Source: Rossellomorea vietnamensis
GTDB lineage: Bacteria > Bacillota > Bacilli > Bacillales > Bacillaceae_B
DNA: 64,000 bases
Assembly: GCF_025398035.1 (NCBI RefSeq)
Contig: NZ_CP104558.1
Coordinates: forward strand, 3,668,001 to 3,732,000
Reading direction: 5' to 3'
Shown here piece by piece: positions 27,176 through 35,515 of this stretch (positions are counted from its first letter, which is position 1; each line of letters opens with the position of its first letter). The notes beneath the pieces are model-generated. The model searched no databases and was not told the DNA's origin. It saw only the letters and a list, made by a program, of their open reading frames with translations. A program made the translations under genes and the position numbers.

Positions 27176-27463
27176 ATGGATGTCTTTCTAGTATACCTAT
27201 TCGTCGCAACGGCAACTCCACTTTTTCTTTGGGTCGAACATCGTAAATGGGCGGTTCTTCACATCCCATTTGTTATAGCTCTATGGTCAGTGTTTATCTA
27301 TTATGTAGCGGTACCTGAACTTGGAGGGTGGGGACATGTAACCCTATGGAGTCTGTTCGTGGCAAATCTTGCTTTCGCACATATCGCAGCCTTCATGTTA
27401 TATGCCGTTCCATTTATCCAAAAGCAGAGAAAGAAAAAATCATCAGCACTTAAGAACTTTTAG
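27176..27463 (+). CDS. small polytopic membrane protein, unknown
   Basis: 95 residues, not recognised. Three hydrophobic segments (about 3-17, 24-44, 55-80) are followed by a basic tail (KQRKKKSS), suggesting the C-terminus is in the cytosol. The ATG at 27176 follows GGAGGAATTGAAA; earlier in-frame ATGs lie on the ribosome site or the cre element. A promoter, two cre-like sites and a terminator make it a single regulated gene, probably repressed on good carbon sources. No function can be inferred. Confidence 0.6.
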   Translation: MDVFLVYLFVATATPLFLWVEHRKWAVLHIPFVIALWSVFIYYVAVPELGGWGHVTLWSLFVANLAFAHIAAFMLYAVPFIQKQRKKKSSALKNF

Positions 27464-27464
27464 T

Positions 27465-27500
27465 CTGACCTATATTTGATTGGGTCGGGCTTTTTTTTTT
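27465..27500 (+). terminator. terminator after the 95-residue membrane protein
   Basis: AGTCTGACCTA pairs with TTGGGTCGGGCT (with G-U pairs), followed by a run of about 12 T. Confidence 0.75.
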
Positions 27501-27575
27501 TTGGGGCAAAACCGGAAGATTTCTTTAAAGGGGAGAGAGGTGACATAATATAGAAGAAAGGGGTGAATTCGTAAA

Positions 27576-27617
27576 ATGTGCATCCACCAGCATTCAGAAC
27601 GGATTGATCCCAGTTAA
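27576..27617 (+). CDS. possible 13-codon peptide upstream of yugI
   Basis: ATG with AAAGGGGTGA ten bases upstream, 13 codons (MCIHQHSERIDPS) and TAA. It lies about 190 bases before yugI, ahead of the yugI promoter. No attenuator hairpin follows. It may be chance. The rest of the 27501-27728 gap contains a weak sigma-B-like pair (GTTTTA, 15 bases, GGGAAG at 27633-27659) and nothing else I can name. Confidence 0.2.
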   Translation: MCIHQHSERIDPS

Positions 27618-27728
27618 GCCCTGTTTCATTCTGTTTTAATATAATGAATAATTGGGAAGCATAACTAGTGAGAAAGCAATTCTAGACGGATAGTAGGATG
27701 TGAATGGAAGAGGGCAGAGAAAATCCCT

Positions 27729-27757
27729 TTGCCGAATTCCCGATTCTATGATATAAT
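27729..27757 (+). promoter_or_regulatory. sigma-A promoter of yugI
   Basis: TTGCCG, 17 bases and TATAAT with an extended -10 (TGATATAAT). It lies 51 bases before the start codon. Confidence 0.7.
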
Positions 27758-27808
27758 CTACAATTGCGTGTAAAGACGAAAAATAATATATATACTAGGA
27801 GTGTTACC

Positions 27809-28222
27809 ATGACTACAAAATTCGAAACAGGAACTGTTGTAACAGGTAAAGTTACAGGCATTCAACCATACGGTGCGTTCGTTGCACTTGACGAAGAAAC
27901 TCAAGGATTAGTTCATATCTCTGAAATCACTCACGGATTTGTTAAAGACGTTAGTGAGCACCTTTCAGTAGGCGACGAAGTAAAGGTTAAAGTATTATCA
28001 GTGGACGAAGCAGCTGGTAAAATCAGCCTTTCTATCCGTGCTACAGAAGAAGCTCCTGCACAACAAGCAAAGCCGGCAGCAGCGAAAAAACCTCGCCGTC
28101 AAGGTCAAGGAAGTGTGAAGCAAGCAAACGAAGAAACAACACCAGCAGGCTTCAACACACTTAAAGACAAACTTGAAGAGTGGATCGAGCAATCAGAACG
28201 TGAAGATCTAATCAAGAAATAA
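27809..28222 (+). CDS. yugI: YugI, S1-domain RNA-binding general stress protein 13
   Basis: 137 residues: one S1 RNA-binding domain (about 5-75: GTVVTGKVTGIQPYGAFVAL, GLVHISEI, VGDEVKVKVLSVD, KISLSIRA), a basic Ala/Lys/Arg/Gln-rich linker (about 80-112) and a short acidic C-terminal helix. It corresponds to B. subtilis YugI/GSP13, which is associated with ribosomes and RNA. The ATG at 27809 follows AGGAGTGTTACC. Confidence 0.88.
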   Translation: MTTKFETGTVVTGKVTGIQPYGAFVALDEETQGLVHISEITHGFVKDVSEHLSVGDEVKVKVLSVDEAAGKISLSIRATEEAPAQQAKPAAAKKPRRQGQGSVKQANEETTPAGFNTLKDKLEEWIEQSEREDLIKK

Positions 28223-28229
28223 TGTAATT

Positions 28230-28265
28230 TAAAGGCTGTCCAACAAATGGACAGCCTTTTTTGTT
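28230..28265 (+). terminator. terminator of yugI
   Basis: AAAGGCTGTCC/GGACAGCCTTT stem, 7-base loop and T-run. Confidence 0.87.
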
Positions 28266-28375
28266 TTTCACTCCCAACACCTTACAAACCTGTGAATTCC
28301 TTTTATAATAGAGGATTTTACCAATATAATGTTGAATAAGTATTCACAGAAGACGGAAAGGGGAGGTGGAGGAAA

Positions 28376-28942
28376 TTGGAAGAGAAAATCAGTAACCTTT
28401 TAGCCGGGGACAAATGCACTCATGTTTTATATGCTTATCGAGATAGAGAGCGATACTTGAAAAATACGTTAAACTATACTCTTGAAGGGGTTGAAATGGG
28501 GGAAACCGTCATTTTAATCGAGAACGAGAGGAATATGAACGTATTACTAAAACAGCTGAAAAGCCAATTAACAAGTGAACAATTGGAGAAGATTCAGCCT
28601 ATCAGTAATTTTGAATTTTATCAGTCCAGCGGAAGTTATCATCCTCCAGCCATTTATGAACAACTGATGAAAACCATTACGCCATACTTGGAGAACGACA
28701 TTTCTTTCCGCTCGTGGACGAATGTGGAGTGGGGCACGTTGGAAGACCCAACGTCGATTATTGAATGGTTTGAAATAGAAACGGATAGAGCTATTCATGA
28801 GCATAACCTTACGATCGTCTGTGCATATGAATCCAGTAAAATGCCGGACCATCTGGAGGAAGCACTAAAGAAAAGCCATGGTCACATTATGTCGGATGAT
28901 GATATCGTGATTTCAAGCGTATATAGAAGTACTCAAAACTAG
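28376..28942 (+). CDS. stand-alone MEDS-domain sensor protein
   Basis: 188 residues that are almost entirely a MEDS domain (methanogen/methylotroph DcmR sensory domain). The opening CTHVLYAYRDRERYLKNTLNYTLEGVEMGETVILIE, read as a whole pattern at about 14-48, and the later FRSWTNVEWG and LTIVCAYE strands are typical. There is no helix-turn-helix, kinase or membrane segment, so it would have to work through a partner. The start is TTG at 28376 behind GGGGAGG. It precedes the aldehyde dehydrogenase gene but has its own terminator. Confidence 0.75.
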   Translation: MEEKISNLLAGDKCTHVLYAYRDRERYLKNTLNYTLEGVEMGETVILIENERNMNVLLKQLKSQLTSEQLEKIQPISNFEFYQSSGSYHPPAIYEQLMKTITPYLENDISFRSWTNVEWGTLEDPTSIIEWFEIETDRAIHEHNLTIVCAYESSKMPDHLEEALKKSHGHIMSDDDIVISSVYRSTQN

Positions 28943-28977
28943 ACAATCCTCATAGAGAAGATTGTCGTCTTTTTTTA
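28943..28977 (+). terminator. terminator of the MEDS gene
   Basis: GACAATC/GATTGTC stem with an 11-base loop, followed by GTC and seven T. Confidence 0.75.
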
Positions 28978-29046
28978 TGATTGTTTAGAAGATGATCAAA
29001 ATATATCGTAAATTAACGAAAAATAAAGAATTTTTTAACAATATAC

Positions 29047-29075
29047 TTGTCCGTACCTCCCGAATGACATATAAT
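29047..29075 (+). promoter_or_regulatory. sigma-A promoter of the aldehyde dehydrogenase operon
   Basis: TTGTCC, 17 bases and TATAAT, 56 bases before the start codon. Confidence 0.65.
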
Positions 29076-29081
29076 GAAAAA

Positions 29082-29095
29082 TGAAAGCGCTTAAC
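29082..29095. promoter_or_regulatory. cre-like site at the aldehyde dehydrogenase transcription start
   Basis: TGAAAGCGCTTAAC matches the CcpA consensus except at the last two positions and overlaps the predicted start of transcription. Confidence 0.55.
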
Positions 29096-29130
29096 ATAGT
29101 AAAAAATACATAAATACAGGAGGATCTTAG

Positions 29131-30651
29131 ATGCTTTATAATAATCCGAATACAGAAGGTTCGCTGGTCCAATTTAAAGACAAATATGAGAACTTTATCG
29201 GTGGGGAATATGTACCGCCGGCAAGCGGGGAGTATTTTGAAAATGTATCACCTGTAACGGGGAAGGTCTTCACGAAAATCGCCCGTTCAAACAAAGAGGA
29301 TGTTGAAAAAGCATTGGATGCTGCCCATGCAGCAAAAGACGCATGGGGCAAAACCTCTGTCGCAGAAAGATCGAATATCTTAAATAAAATTGCAGATCGT
29401 ATTGAAGAAAATCTTGAAATGCTGGCTGTAGCTGAAACGTGGGATAATGGAAAGCCTGTCCGTGAAACGATGGCTGCGGACTTACCATTAGCGGTTGACC
29501 ATTTCCGTTACTTCGCAGGATGCATCAGAGGCCAGGAAGGATCCTTAGGAGAAATTGATAATGATACAGTTTCCTATCACTTCCATGAACCGATTGGGGT
29601 TGTTGCGCAGATCATCCCTTGGAACTTCCCGATTCTGATGGGGGTATGGAAGATTGCTCCTGCCCTTGCTGCAGGAAACTGTGTCGTATTGAAGCCGGCA
29701 GAGCAGACACCAGCTTCCATCATGGTTCTCGTTGAACTGATAGAAGACCTTCTGCCTAAAGGCGTATTGAACGTGGTTCAAGGGTTTGGTGTGGAAGCTG
29801 GGAAACCTCTGGCTCAAAGTAAGCGTGTTGGCAAAGTAGCCTTCACGGGTGAAACGACAACCGGCCGCCTGATCATGCAATATGCTTCTCAAAACATTAT
29901 CCCTGTCACATTGGAGCTTGGTGGTAAATCACCTAATATCTTCTTTGAAGATGTGATGGATCAGGATGATGACTTCCTGGATAAAGCAGTGGAAGGATTC
30001 GTCATGTTTGCGCTGAATCAAGGAGAAGTGTGTACCTGCCCTTCAAGAGCACTGATTCAGGAATCGATCTACGATAAATTCATGGAGCGTGCAATCGAAC
30101 GCGTGAAACAAATCAAGCAGGGGAACCCGTTGGATACAGATACAATGCTCGGGGCTCAAGCCTCTCAAGAACAATTGGATAAGATTCTCTCTTATATCGA
30201 AATTGGGAAAGAAGAAGGAGCAGAATTACTGATTGGTGGGGAGCAAAATACGCTTGATGGGGATCAGGAATCAGGTTTCTATGTGAAGCCGACCGTATTC
30301 AAAGGCGATAATAAAATGCGTATTTTCCAGGAAGAAATCTTTGGACCTGTTGTTTCCGTGACGACGTTCAAGACGAAGGAAGAGGCCCTTGAAATTGCCA
30401 ATGACACTCTATATGGACTTGGTGCGGGTGTATGGACGCGTGACATGAACACGGCTTACCGTTTCGGCAGAGAGGTTCAGGCAGGACGCGTGTGGACCAA
30501 CTGCTACCATCAATATCCGGCACATGCGGCATTCGGAGGCTACAAAATGTCCGGTATCGGTCGTGAAAACCATAAAATGATGCTGTCACACTATCAACAA
30601 ACGAAGAATTTACTAGTCAGCTATAGCCCCAAAGCGTTAGGATTCTTCTAA
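29131..30651 (+). CDS. NAD-dependent aldehyde dehydrogenase (acetaldehyde type)
   Basis: 506 residues, full-length ALDH superfamily enzyme of the AcoD/ExaC group. Visible: the NAD-site segment [23 protein letters not shown] near 165-188, GETTTGRLI near 244, catalytic Glu in LELGGKSPN near 262 and catalytic Cys in [11 protein letters not shown] near 301, a two-Cys arrangement typical of this group. GGAGG precedes the ATG. The DUF779 gene follows after a one-base gap, a pairing common for acetaldehyde dehydrogenases. Carbon control by the upstream cre-like site is likely. Confidence 0.88.
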   Translation: MLYNNPNTEGSLVQFKDKYENFIGGEYVPPASGEYFENVSPVTGKVFTKIARSNKEDVEKALDAAHAAKDAWGKTSVAERSNILNKIADRIEENLEMLAVAETWDNGKPVRETMAADLPLAVDHFRYFAGCIRGQEGSLGEIDNDTVSYHFHEPIGVVAQIIPWNFPILMGVWKIAPALAAGNCVVLKPAEQTPASIMVLVELIEDLLPKGVLNVVQGFGVEAGKPLAQSKRVGKVAFTGETTTGRLIMQYASQNIIPVTLELGGKSPNIFFEDVMDQDDDFLDKAVEGFVMFALNQGEVCTCPSRALIQESIYDKFMERAIERVKQIKQGNPLDTDTMLGAQASQEQLDKILSYIEIGKEEGAELLIGGEQNTLDGDQESGFYVKPTVFKGDNKMRIFQEEIFGPVVSVTTFKTKEEALEIANDTLYGLGAGVWTRDMNTAYRFGREVQAGRVWTNCYHQYPAHAAFGGYKMSGIGRENHKMMLSHYQQTKNLLVSYSPKALGFF

Positions 30652-30652
30652 A

Positions 30653-30985
30653 ATGGAACAGCGACTAGAGGCGACGGAACAAGCACTCCAGCTGATAGAA
30701 ACGTTAAAGGGAAAGCACGGCGCCCTCTTGTTCCATCAGTCTGGTGGATGTTGTGATGGCAGTTCCCCTATGTGTTTGAGTCAAGATGATCTGATCATCG
30801 GTGACAGTGATGTATTGGTAGGTACTGTAGCCGACTGTCCTTTTTATATGAACGAACAACAATATGAATATTGGAAGCATTTCCGGATCATTCTGGATGT
30901 GAGAGAAGGTAGAGGGGGAGTATTCTCCCTGGAATCTACGGAAGGTGTCCGATTCATTACGGATTCTAAATTGATGAAAGTATGA
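30653..30985 (+). CDS. DUF779 protein, partner of the aldehyde dehydrogenase
   Basis: 110 residues matching DUF779: HGALLFHQSGGCCDGSSPMCL at about 21-41, with a Cys-rich cluster that could bind metal, then DVLVGTVADCPFYM and FSLESTEGVRFI. It starts one base after the dehydrogenase stop, so the two are co-transcribed and probably translationally coupled. The role is unknown. The genomic pairing suggests maturation or support of the dehydrogenase. Confidence 0.85.
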   Translation: MEQRLEATEQALQLIETLKGKHGALLFHQSGGCCDGSSPMCLSQDDLIIGDSDVLVGTVADCPFYMNEQQYEYWKHFRIILDVREGRGGVFSLESTEGVRFITDSKLMKV

Positions 30986-31000
30986 CATGTCCACGTTTAG

Positions 31001-31032
31001 AGGCAGCCTGTTTTACAGGTTGTCTCTTTTTC
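31001..31032 (+). terminator. terminator of the aldehyde dehydrogenase operon
   Basis: AGGCAGCCTG pairs with CAGGTTGTCT around TTTTA and is followed by CTTTTTC. Confidence 0.72.
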
Positions 31033-31106
31033 TAATGAAAATATATCAACCGTTCTACGAAAATTTTCCCGCCGTCAAACAACTCCAGCCGCCACCCCTC
31101 GCCCAA

Positions 31107-31140
31107 TCAAAAAACCACTCCCCCAAAAAAGAAAGTGGTC
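31107..31140 (-). terminator. terminator of rocR
   Basis: On the minus strand GACCACT/AGTGGT closes a 14-base loop and is followed by six T. It begins about 10 bases after the rocR stop. Confidence 0.65.
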
Positions 31141-31149
31141 ACCAACCAA

Positions 31150-32532
31150 TCAAAACGAATTCCGCTCGATCCCGTATTTCCGTATCCGGTACTGTAGATT
31201 CTGTCTGCTCATCCCCAGTGATTTCGCGGTCTTGGTGATATTGAAGTCGTGGTATTTCAATGCTTTCTGAATATAATAGGTTTCGGCTTCCTCTATGAAA
31301 AGCTCTAACGGCTTGATTTCCGTGCCTGATTGATAGAGAAATTCCGACCCATCCTGGCTTTCATCATCTGTCACACTGTGATGGATCCGCTGCCTGAAAC
31401 CAAAGGGAAGATGCTTGTAGCCGATCTCCTCCTCAAACCCTACGAGATTGAATGCCCCTTCCATGACATGCTCAAGCTCCCGTACGTTCCCCGGCCAGTC
31501 ATACTGTTGGAAAATCTCCCGCACTTCGTCGGATATCCCCTTGATATTCATGGCGAAATGATGGTTGAACTGGTTGATGAAATAATCCACAAGCTCAGGC
31601 AGATCTTCTTTTCTCGAACGGAGAGAAGGGATGAAGATAGACACGACGCTCAGACGATAATACAGGTCCTTCAATAACCGCCCTTCTGCAATGGCGTCGA
31701 TCGGATCCTCGTTCACCGTCGCCATCACCCTGACGTCGAAAGGAAGGTCCGTCCCTCTAGAGAGGAAGTTTAACAGTTTCTCCTGAAGGGAAGGGGGTAA
31801 TGAGTTGATTTCGTCGAGGAGGAGAGTTCCTCCCTGTGCCTGTCGGAAGAGAGAGGGACGGTGATGTTCAGGGTCTTTTCCCTCACTCTTGTCGTGAAAA
31901 AGAATTTCATCAAGCATGTCATCGCGTAAAGAAGAGCAATTCTGGGTGATGAAGGGACGGTTGGCACGAGCGCTGTCGTTGTGAATGCTCTGGGCGAACA
32001 GTTCCTTCCCGGTCCCGATTTCGCCGCAGATCAAGACAGGGGAGGAGGTACGTGTCGCCTGTTTTCCTGTTTCGACAGCGTCCTCGAGACGGGGATGATG
32101 CCCTATGATGCTTTCGAATGTGAAAAAGCTGCTGGACTTTTTATGTATTTGATCCCTCATCACCTTCTCCAGTTTGGTGATGTCCCTGGCAATTTCGATG
32201 GCTCCGATCAGCACTTCATCGAGAAAAATCGGGAAGGTGTCATTCATCGTCGTGATTTCGATTCCGTTCATATTAAAATAGGTCTGCTTGACATTGAGGG
32301 TAGGTTTATTCGTTTTCAGGACCTTTAAAAGGGTGCTTTCTTCCTCGGAGTGAAATTGAAAAACATCCAGCAGATTTTTATCGAGGACGTCTTCAATTTC
32401 CATTCCTTCGATTTCACGCATCTTGCGATTGTAGATGATGGTTCTCCCGGTAGAATCGATGACATGGACGCCTGATTCGAGATGTTCAGCGACTTTTTCA
32501 TACATATACAATCGTTTTTCAGATTCCAGCAT
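31150..32532 (-). CDS. rocR: RocR-like AAA+ transcriptional activator lacking the GAFTGA loop
   Basis: 460 residues, the length of B. subtilis RocR, activator of arginine/ornithine catabolism. Domain order: PAS (about 10-115), AAA+ ATPase (about 140-370), Fis-type helix-turn-helix (about 425-455, DFNITKTAKSLGMSRQNLQYRI). Walker A is GEIGTGKE (170-177), Walker B LLLDE (237-241), with an arginine region RLSVVSIFIPSLRSRKEDLP. Where sigma-54 activators have GAFTGA, residues 213-222 read HDKSEGKDPE, so the sigma-54 contact loop is missing. GGGGAGAG precedes the ATG. Divergent from rocD. Confidence 0.87.
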   Translation of the reverse strand: MLESEKRLYMYEKVAEHLESGVHVIDSTGRTIIYNRKMREIEGMEIEDVLDKNLLDVFQFHSEEESTLLKVLKTNKPTLNVKQTYFNMNGIEITTMNDTFPIFLDEVLIGAIEIARDITKLEKVMRDQIHKKSSSFFTFESIIGHHPRLEDAVETGKQATRTSSPVLICGEIGTGKELFAQSIHNDSARANRPFITQNCSSLRDDMLDEILFHDKSEGKDPEHHRPSLFRQAQGGTLLLDEINSLPPSLQEKLLNFLSRGTDLPFDVRVMATVNEDPIDAIAEGRLLKDLYYRLSVVSIFIPSLRSRKEDLPELVDYFINQFNHHFAMNIKGISDEVREIFQQYDWPGNVRELEHVMEGAFNLVGFEEEIGYKHLPFGFRQRIHHSVTDDESQDGSEFLYQSGTEIKPLELFIEEAETYYIQKALKYHDFNITKTAKSLGMSRQNLQYRIRKYGIERNSF

Positions 32533-32641
32533 GCTGTTTCTCTCCCCTTACTGATCTTTGGTTCTTATTTTTTCAACGAATTTCCCATATTGACATGGAT
32601 GGTAGCGAGCCCCACTTCATCGGGAACGCAAAAAGAGTGGA

Positions 32642-32671
32642 ATTATAAAAAATTTTAAAAAAACTCTTGAA
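32642..32671 (-). promoter_or_regulatory. candidate sigma-A promoter of rocR
   Basis: On the minus strand TTCAAG, 18 bases and a perfect TATAAT, leaving a leader of about 100 bases before rocR. Confidence 0.45.
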
Positions 32672-32674
32672 AAA

Positions 32675-32735
32675 CGCAACTATCTTTTGCATTATTATAA
32701 ATGTAAGGGTTTTCTAAATGCAAATATTTTTTGCA
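32675..32735. promoter_or_regulatory. two dyad activator sites between rocR and rocD
   Basis: CGCAACTATCTTTTGCA (32675-32691) and TGCAAATATTTTTTGCA (32719-32735) are similar 17-base imperfect palindromes with centres 44 bases apart, about four helical turns. Paired upstream palindromes are the known type of RocR target in B. subtilis. The assignment to RocR is inferred from position and symmetry. Confidence 0.6.
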
Positions 32736-32759
32736 CACTTAAGGATGAGGATGAATAAA
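32731..32759 (+). promoter_or_regulatory. candidate sigma-A promoter of rocD (first of two)
   Basis: TTGCAC, 17 bases and AATAAA, the -35 overlapping the second dyad. A second candidate, TTGAAT, 18 bases and TATAAA, lies at 32844-32873. No -24/-12 sequence with TGGCAC and TTGCA at correct spacing is present in the 32736-32909 part of the gap. Confidence 0.35.
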
Positions 32760-32909
32760 ATCGAGCATACCGATGATCCTCTGCTACACCTTGGAGTGAA
32801 AATAAAATCAGTAACACGTTAAATGTGAAAACGGGAGGGGCCTTTGAATACAGGGGCTCCATCCTTTTATAAAAAGATAAAGGTTTAAAATATGTAAGGA
32901 GGAATCAGT

Positions 32910-34103
32910 ATGACAGTAAGTACTCATTCAATTATTGAACAAACAGAAAAGTATGGTGCCAAAAATTATCTTCCACTTCCAATCGTTATTTCAGAAGCGG
33001 AAGGTGTATGGGTAAAGGATCCTGAAGGCAATAAGTATATGGATATGCTCAGCGCCTATTCAGCGGTCAACCAGGGACACCGTCATCCAAAGATCATCCA
33101 GGCGCTGAAAGATCAGGCAGACCGTGTGACGCTTACGTCACGTGCGTTTCATAATGATCAATTGGCACCGTGGTATGAGAAGATCTGTCAGCTGACGGGT
33201 AAAGACATGGCTCTTCCGATGAATACAGGTGCTGAGGCTGTGGAAACGGCGATCAAGACGGCTCGTCGCTGGGCGTATGATGTGAAGGGTGTAGCGGAAA
33301 ACAGCGCTGAAATCATCGCCTGTAACGGAAACTTCCACGGCAGGACGATGACAGCTGTATCCCTTTCTTCAGAAGAGGAATACAAGCGGGGATTCGGTCC
33401 TATGCTTCCGGGTATCAACCTGATTCCTTACGGGGATCTTGATGCGTTGAAGGAAGCAATCACACCAAACACAGCGGCGTTCCTCATCGAACCGATCCAA
33501 GGGGAAGCAGGCATCGTGTTCCCTCCAAAAGGGTTCTTGAAAGCGGCTTATGAACTATGTAAGGAAAATAATGTCCTTTTCATTGCAGATGAAATCCAGG
33601 CAGGACTGGCCCGTTCCGGAAAAATGTTTGCATGTGAGTGGGAAGATGTCAATCCTGATATGTACATCCTTGGAAAAGCACTGGGAGGGGGCGTGTTCCC
33701 GATCTCATGTGTGGTTGCTGATGAAGAAGTGCTGGGCGTATTCAATCCAGGTTCCCATGGCTCGACATTCGGAGGGAATCCGATGGCGTGTGCGGTGTCT
33801 GTTGCGTCCCTTGATGTATTGATCGATGAAGACCTGGCTGGCCGTTCCCTTCAAATGGGAGAATACTTTATGAGTAAACTTCGTGAGATAGATAATCCTA
33901 TGATTAAGGAAGTTCGTGGAAGCGGATTATTTATCGGGGTGGAACTGACAGAACCGGCCCGCAAATACTGTGAACAACTGAAAGAAGAAGGATTGCTTTG
34001 TAAAGAAACACATGATACAGTCATCCGTTTTGCCCCGCCGCTGGTCATCTCACAAGAAGACCTTGATTGGGCCATTGAAAGAATCAAAAAAGTACTGTCT
34101 TGA
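32910..34103 (+). CDS. rocD: ornithine aminotransferase
   Basis: 397 residues, class III PLP aminotransferase that converts ornithine plus 2-oxoglutarate to glutamate semialdehyde plus glutamate. Blocks visible: [17 protein letters not shown] near 48, [17 protein letters not shown] near 105, [21 protein letters not shown] near 222 and the PLP lysine in [14 protein letters not shown] near 252. AAGGAGGAATCAGT precedes the ATG. It stands between the divergent rocR and rocG; rocE, rocF and rocABC are not in the window. Confidence 0.93.
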   Translation: MTVSTHSIIEQTEKYGAKNYLPLPIVISEAEGVWVKDPEGNKYMDMLSAYSAVNQGHRHPKIIQALKDQADRVTLTSRAFHNDQLAPWYEKICQLTGKDMALPMNTGAEAVETAIKTARRWAYDVKGVAENSAEIIACNGNFHGRTMTAVSLSSEEEYKRGFGPMLPGINLIPYGDLDALKEAITPNTAAFLIEPIQGEAGIVFPPKGFLKAAYELCKENNVLFIADEIQAGLARSGKMFACEWEDVNPDMYILGKALGGGVFPISCVVADEEVLGVFNPGSHGSTFGGNPMACAVSVASLDVLIDEDLAGRSLQMGEYFMSKLREIDNPMIKEVRGSGLFIGVELTEPARKYCEQLKEEGLLCKETHDTVIRFAPPLVISQEDLDWAIERIKKVLS

Positions 34104-34143
34104 TAGCGCAGGCGGACTGAGAAGTTTTTTTCTTGAATAGCCT

Positions 34144-34157
34144 TGAAAACGCTTGAA
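34144..34157. promoter_or_regulatory. cre-like site before rocG
   Basis: TGAAAACGCTTGAA matches the CcpA consensus at 12 of 14 positions. B. subtilis rocG is repressed by CcpA, so the site is plausible. Confidence 0.5.
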
Positions 34158-34256
34158 AATAAAAATTATTTCTTTCCCAAGTCAATGGTTTAAGATACGG
34201 TAATGTGTTACAATAACAACGTTTCAGATCACATAATAAAGAGGCGAATGTTTACA

Positions 34257-35501
34257 ATGGGAGAAAACCTTAATCTGTTTACTTCTACACAGCATGTCAT
34301 CAATGATGCTTTATCGAAGCTTGGATATACGGAAGAAATGTATGAACTCCTGAAAGAGCCGATTCGTATGTTGACCGTCCGGATCCCGGTTCGCATGGAC
34401 GATGGCAGTATCAAAGTATTTACAGGCTACCGTGCACAACATAACGATGCAGTAGGTCCTACAAAGGGTGGAGTACGATTTCATCCTGAAGTGGATGAAG
34501 AGGAAGTCAAAGCTTTGTCCATGTGGATGAGCTTGAAATGCGGGATTGTGGATCTGCCTTATGGTGGAGGGAAAGGCGGGATCATCTGTGATCCGCGCAC
34601 GATGTCTTTCACTGAGCTTGAGAAGCTAAGCCGCGGCTACGTACGTGCCATCAGTCAGATCGTTGGGCCGACAAAGGATATCCCGGCACCTGATGTGTAC
34701 ACGAACTCTCAGATCATGGCTTGGATGATGGATGAATACAGCCGTCTCCGTGAAAATGACTCACCGGGATTCATTACGGGAAAACCGATCGTCCTTGGTG
34801 GTTCCCAAGGTCGTGAAAAAGCAACGGCTCAAGGTGTGACCATCTGTATCGAACAAGCAGCAAAGAAACGCGGCATCGATATTAAAGGTGCACGCGTCGT
34901 CATCCAGGGATTTGGTAATGCCGGAAGCTTCCTTGCAAAATTCATGAATGATGCCGGTGCGAAGGTCATCGCGATTTCCGATGCCCATGGAGCTCTCCAT
35001 GATCCGGCTGGTTTGGATATTGATTATCTGTTGGATCGCAGGGACAGCTTTGGTACCGTAACGACTTTATTTGAAAACACGATTTCAAATAAGGAACTGC
35101 TGGAACTCGAGTGTGACATCCTTGTACCTGCAGCGATTTCAAATCAAATCACGGAAGAAAATGTCTATGATATTAAAGCATCCATTGTGGTAGAAGCTGC
35201 AAACGGTCCTACTACCTTCGAAGCAACACGAATCCTGTCAGAAAGAGGGATCCTCCTGGTGCCGGACGTACTGGCAAGTGCCGGAGGGGTAACGGTTTCT
35301 TATTTCGAATGGGTTCAGAACAATCAAGGATACTACTGGACTGAAGAAGAAGTAAACGAGAAGCTTTATGCTAAACTTGTCGAAGCTTTCAACAATGTAT
35401 ACGAAACATCTCAGAATCGTCGAGTGAATATGCGACTAGCCGCATACATGGTCGGCGCACGCAAAATGGCTGAAGCCTCAAGATTTAGAGGTTGGGTGTA
35501 A
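34257..35501 (+). CDS. rocG: NAD-specific glutamate dehydrogenase, catabolic
   Basis: 414 residues of the RocG/GudB type, oxidising glutamate to 2-oxoglutarate and ammonia with NAD. The substrate domain has KGGVRFHPEVDEEEVKALS and KCGIVDLPYGGGKGGI (catalytic Lys) near 70-112. The Rossmann domain has VVIQGFGNAGSFLAKF near 215. AGAGG lies upstream. ATG 34257 (spacing 12) fits family N-termini, but ATG 34248 (spacing 3) cannot be excluded. With rocD it completes the last steps of arginine/ornithine breakdown. Confidence 0.92.
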   Translation: MGENLNLFTSTQHVINDALSKLGYTEEMYELLKEPIRMLTVRIPVRMDDGSIKVFTGYRAQHNDAVGPTKGGVRFHPEVDEEEVKALSMWMSLKCGIVDLPYGGGKGGIICDPRTMSFTELEKLSRGYVRAISQIVGPTKDIPAPDVYTNSQIMAWMMDEYSRLRENDSPGFITGKPIVLGGSQGREKATAQGVTICIEQAAKKRGIDIKGARVVIQGFGNAGSFLAKFMNDAGAKVIAISDAHGALHDPAGLDIDYLLDRRDSFGTVTTLFENTISNKELLELECDILVPAAISNQITEENVYDIKASIVVEAANGPTTFEATRILSERGILLVPDVLASAGGVTVSYFEWVQNNQGYYWTEEEVNEKLYAKLVEAFNNVYETSQNRRVNMRLAAYMVGARKMAEASRFRGWV

Positions 35502-35515
35502 CGATCGCATGAATA

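Noticed and set aside
32706..32722. GG-N10-GC pattern (AGGGTTTTCTAAATGCA) as a sigma-54 promoter for rocD
   Set aside because: Apart from GG and TGC the match to TGGCAC/TTGCA is poor, and it runs into the second dyad, where an upstream activator would have no room.
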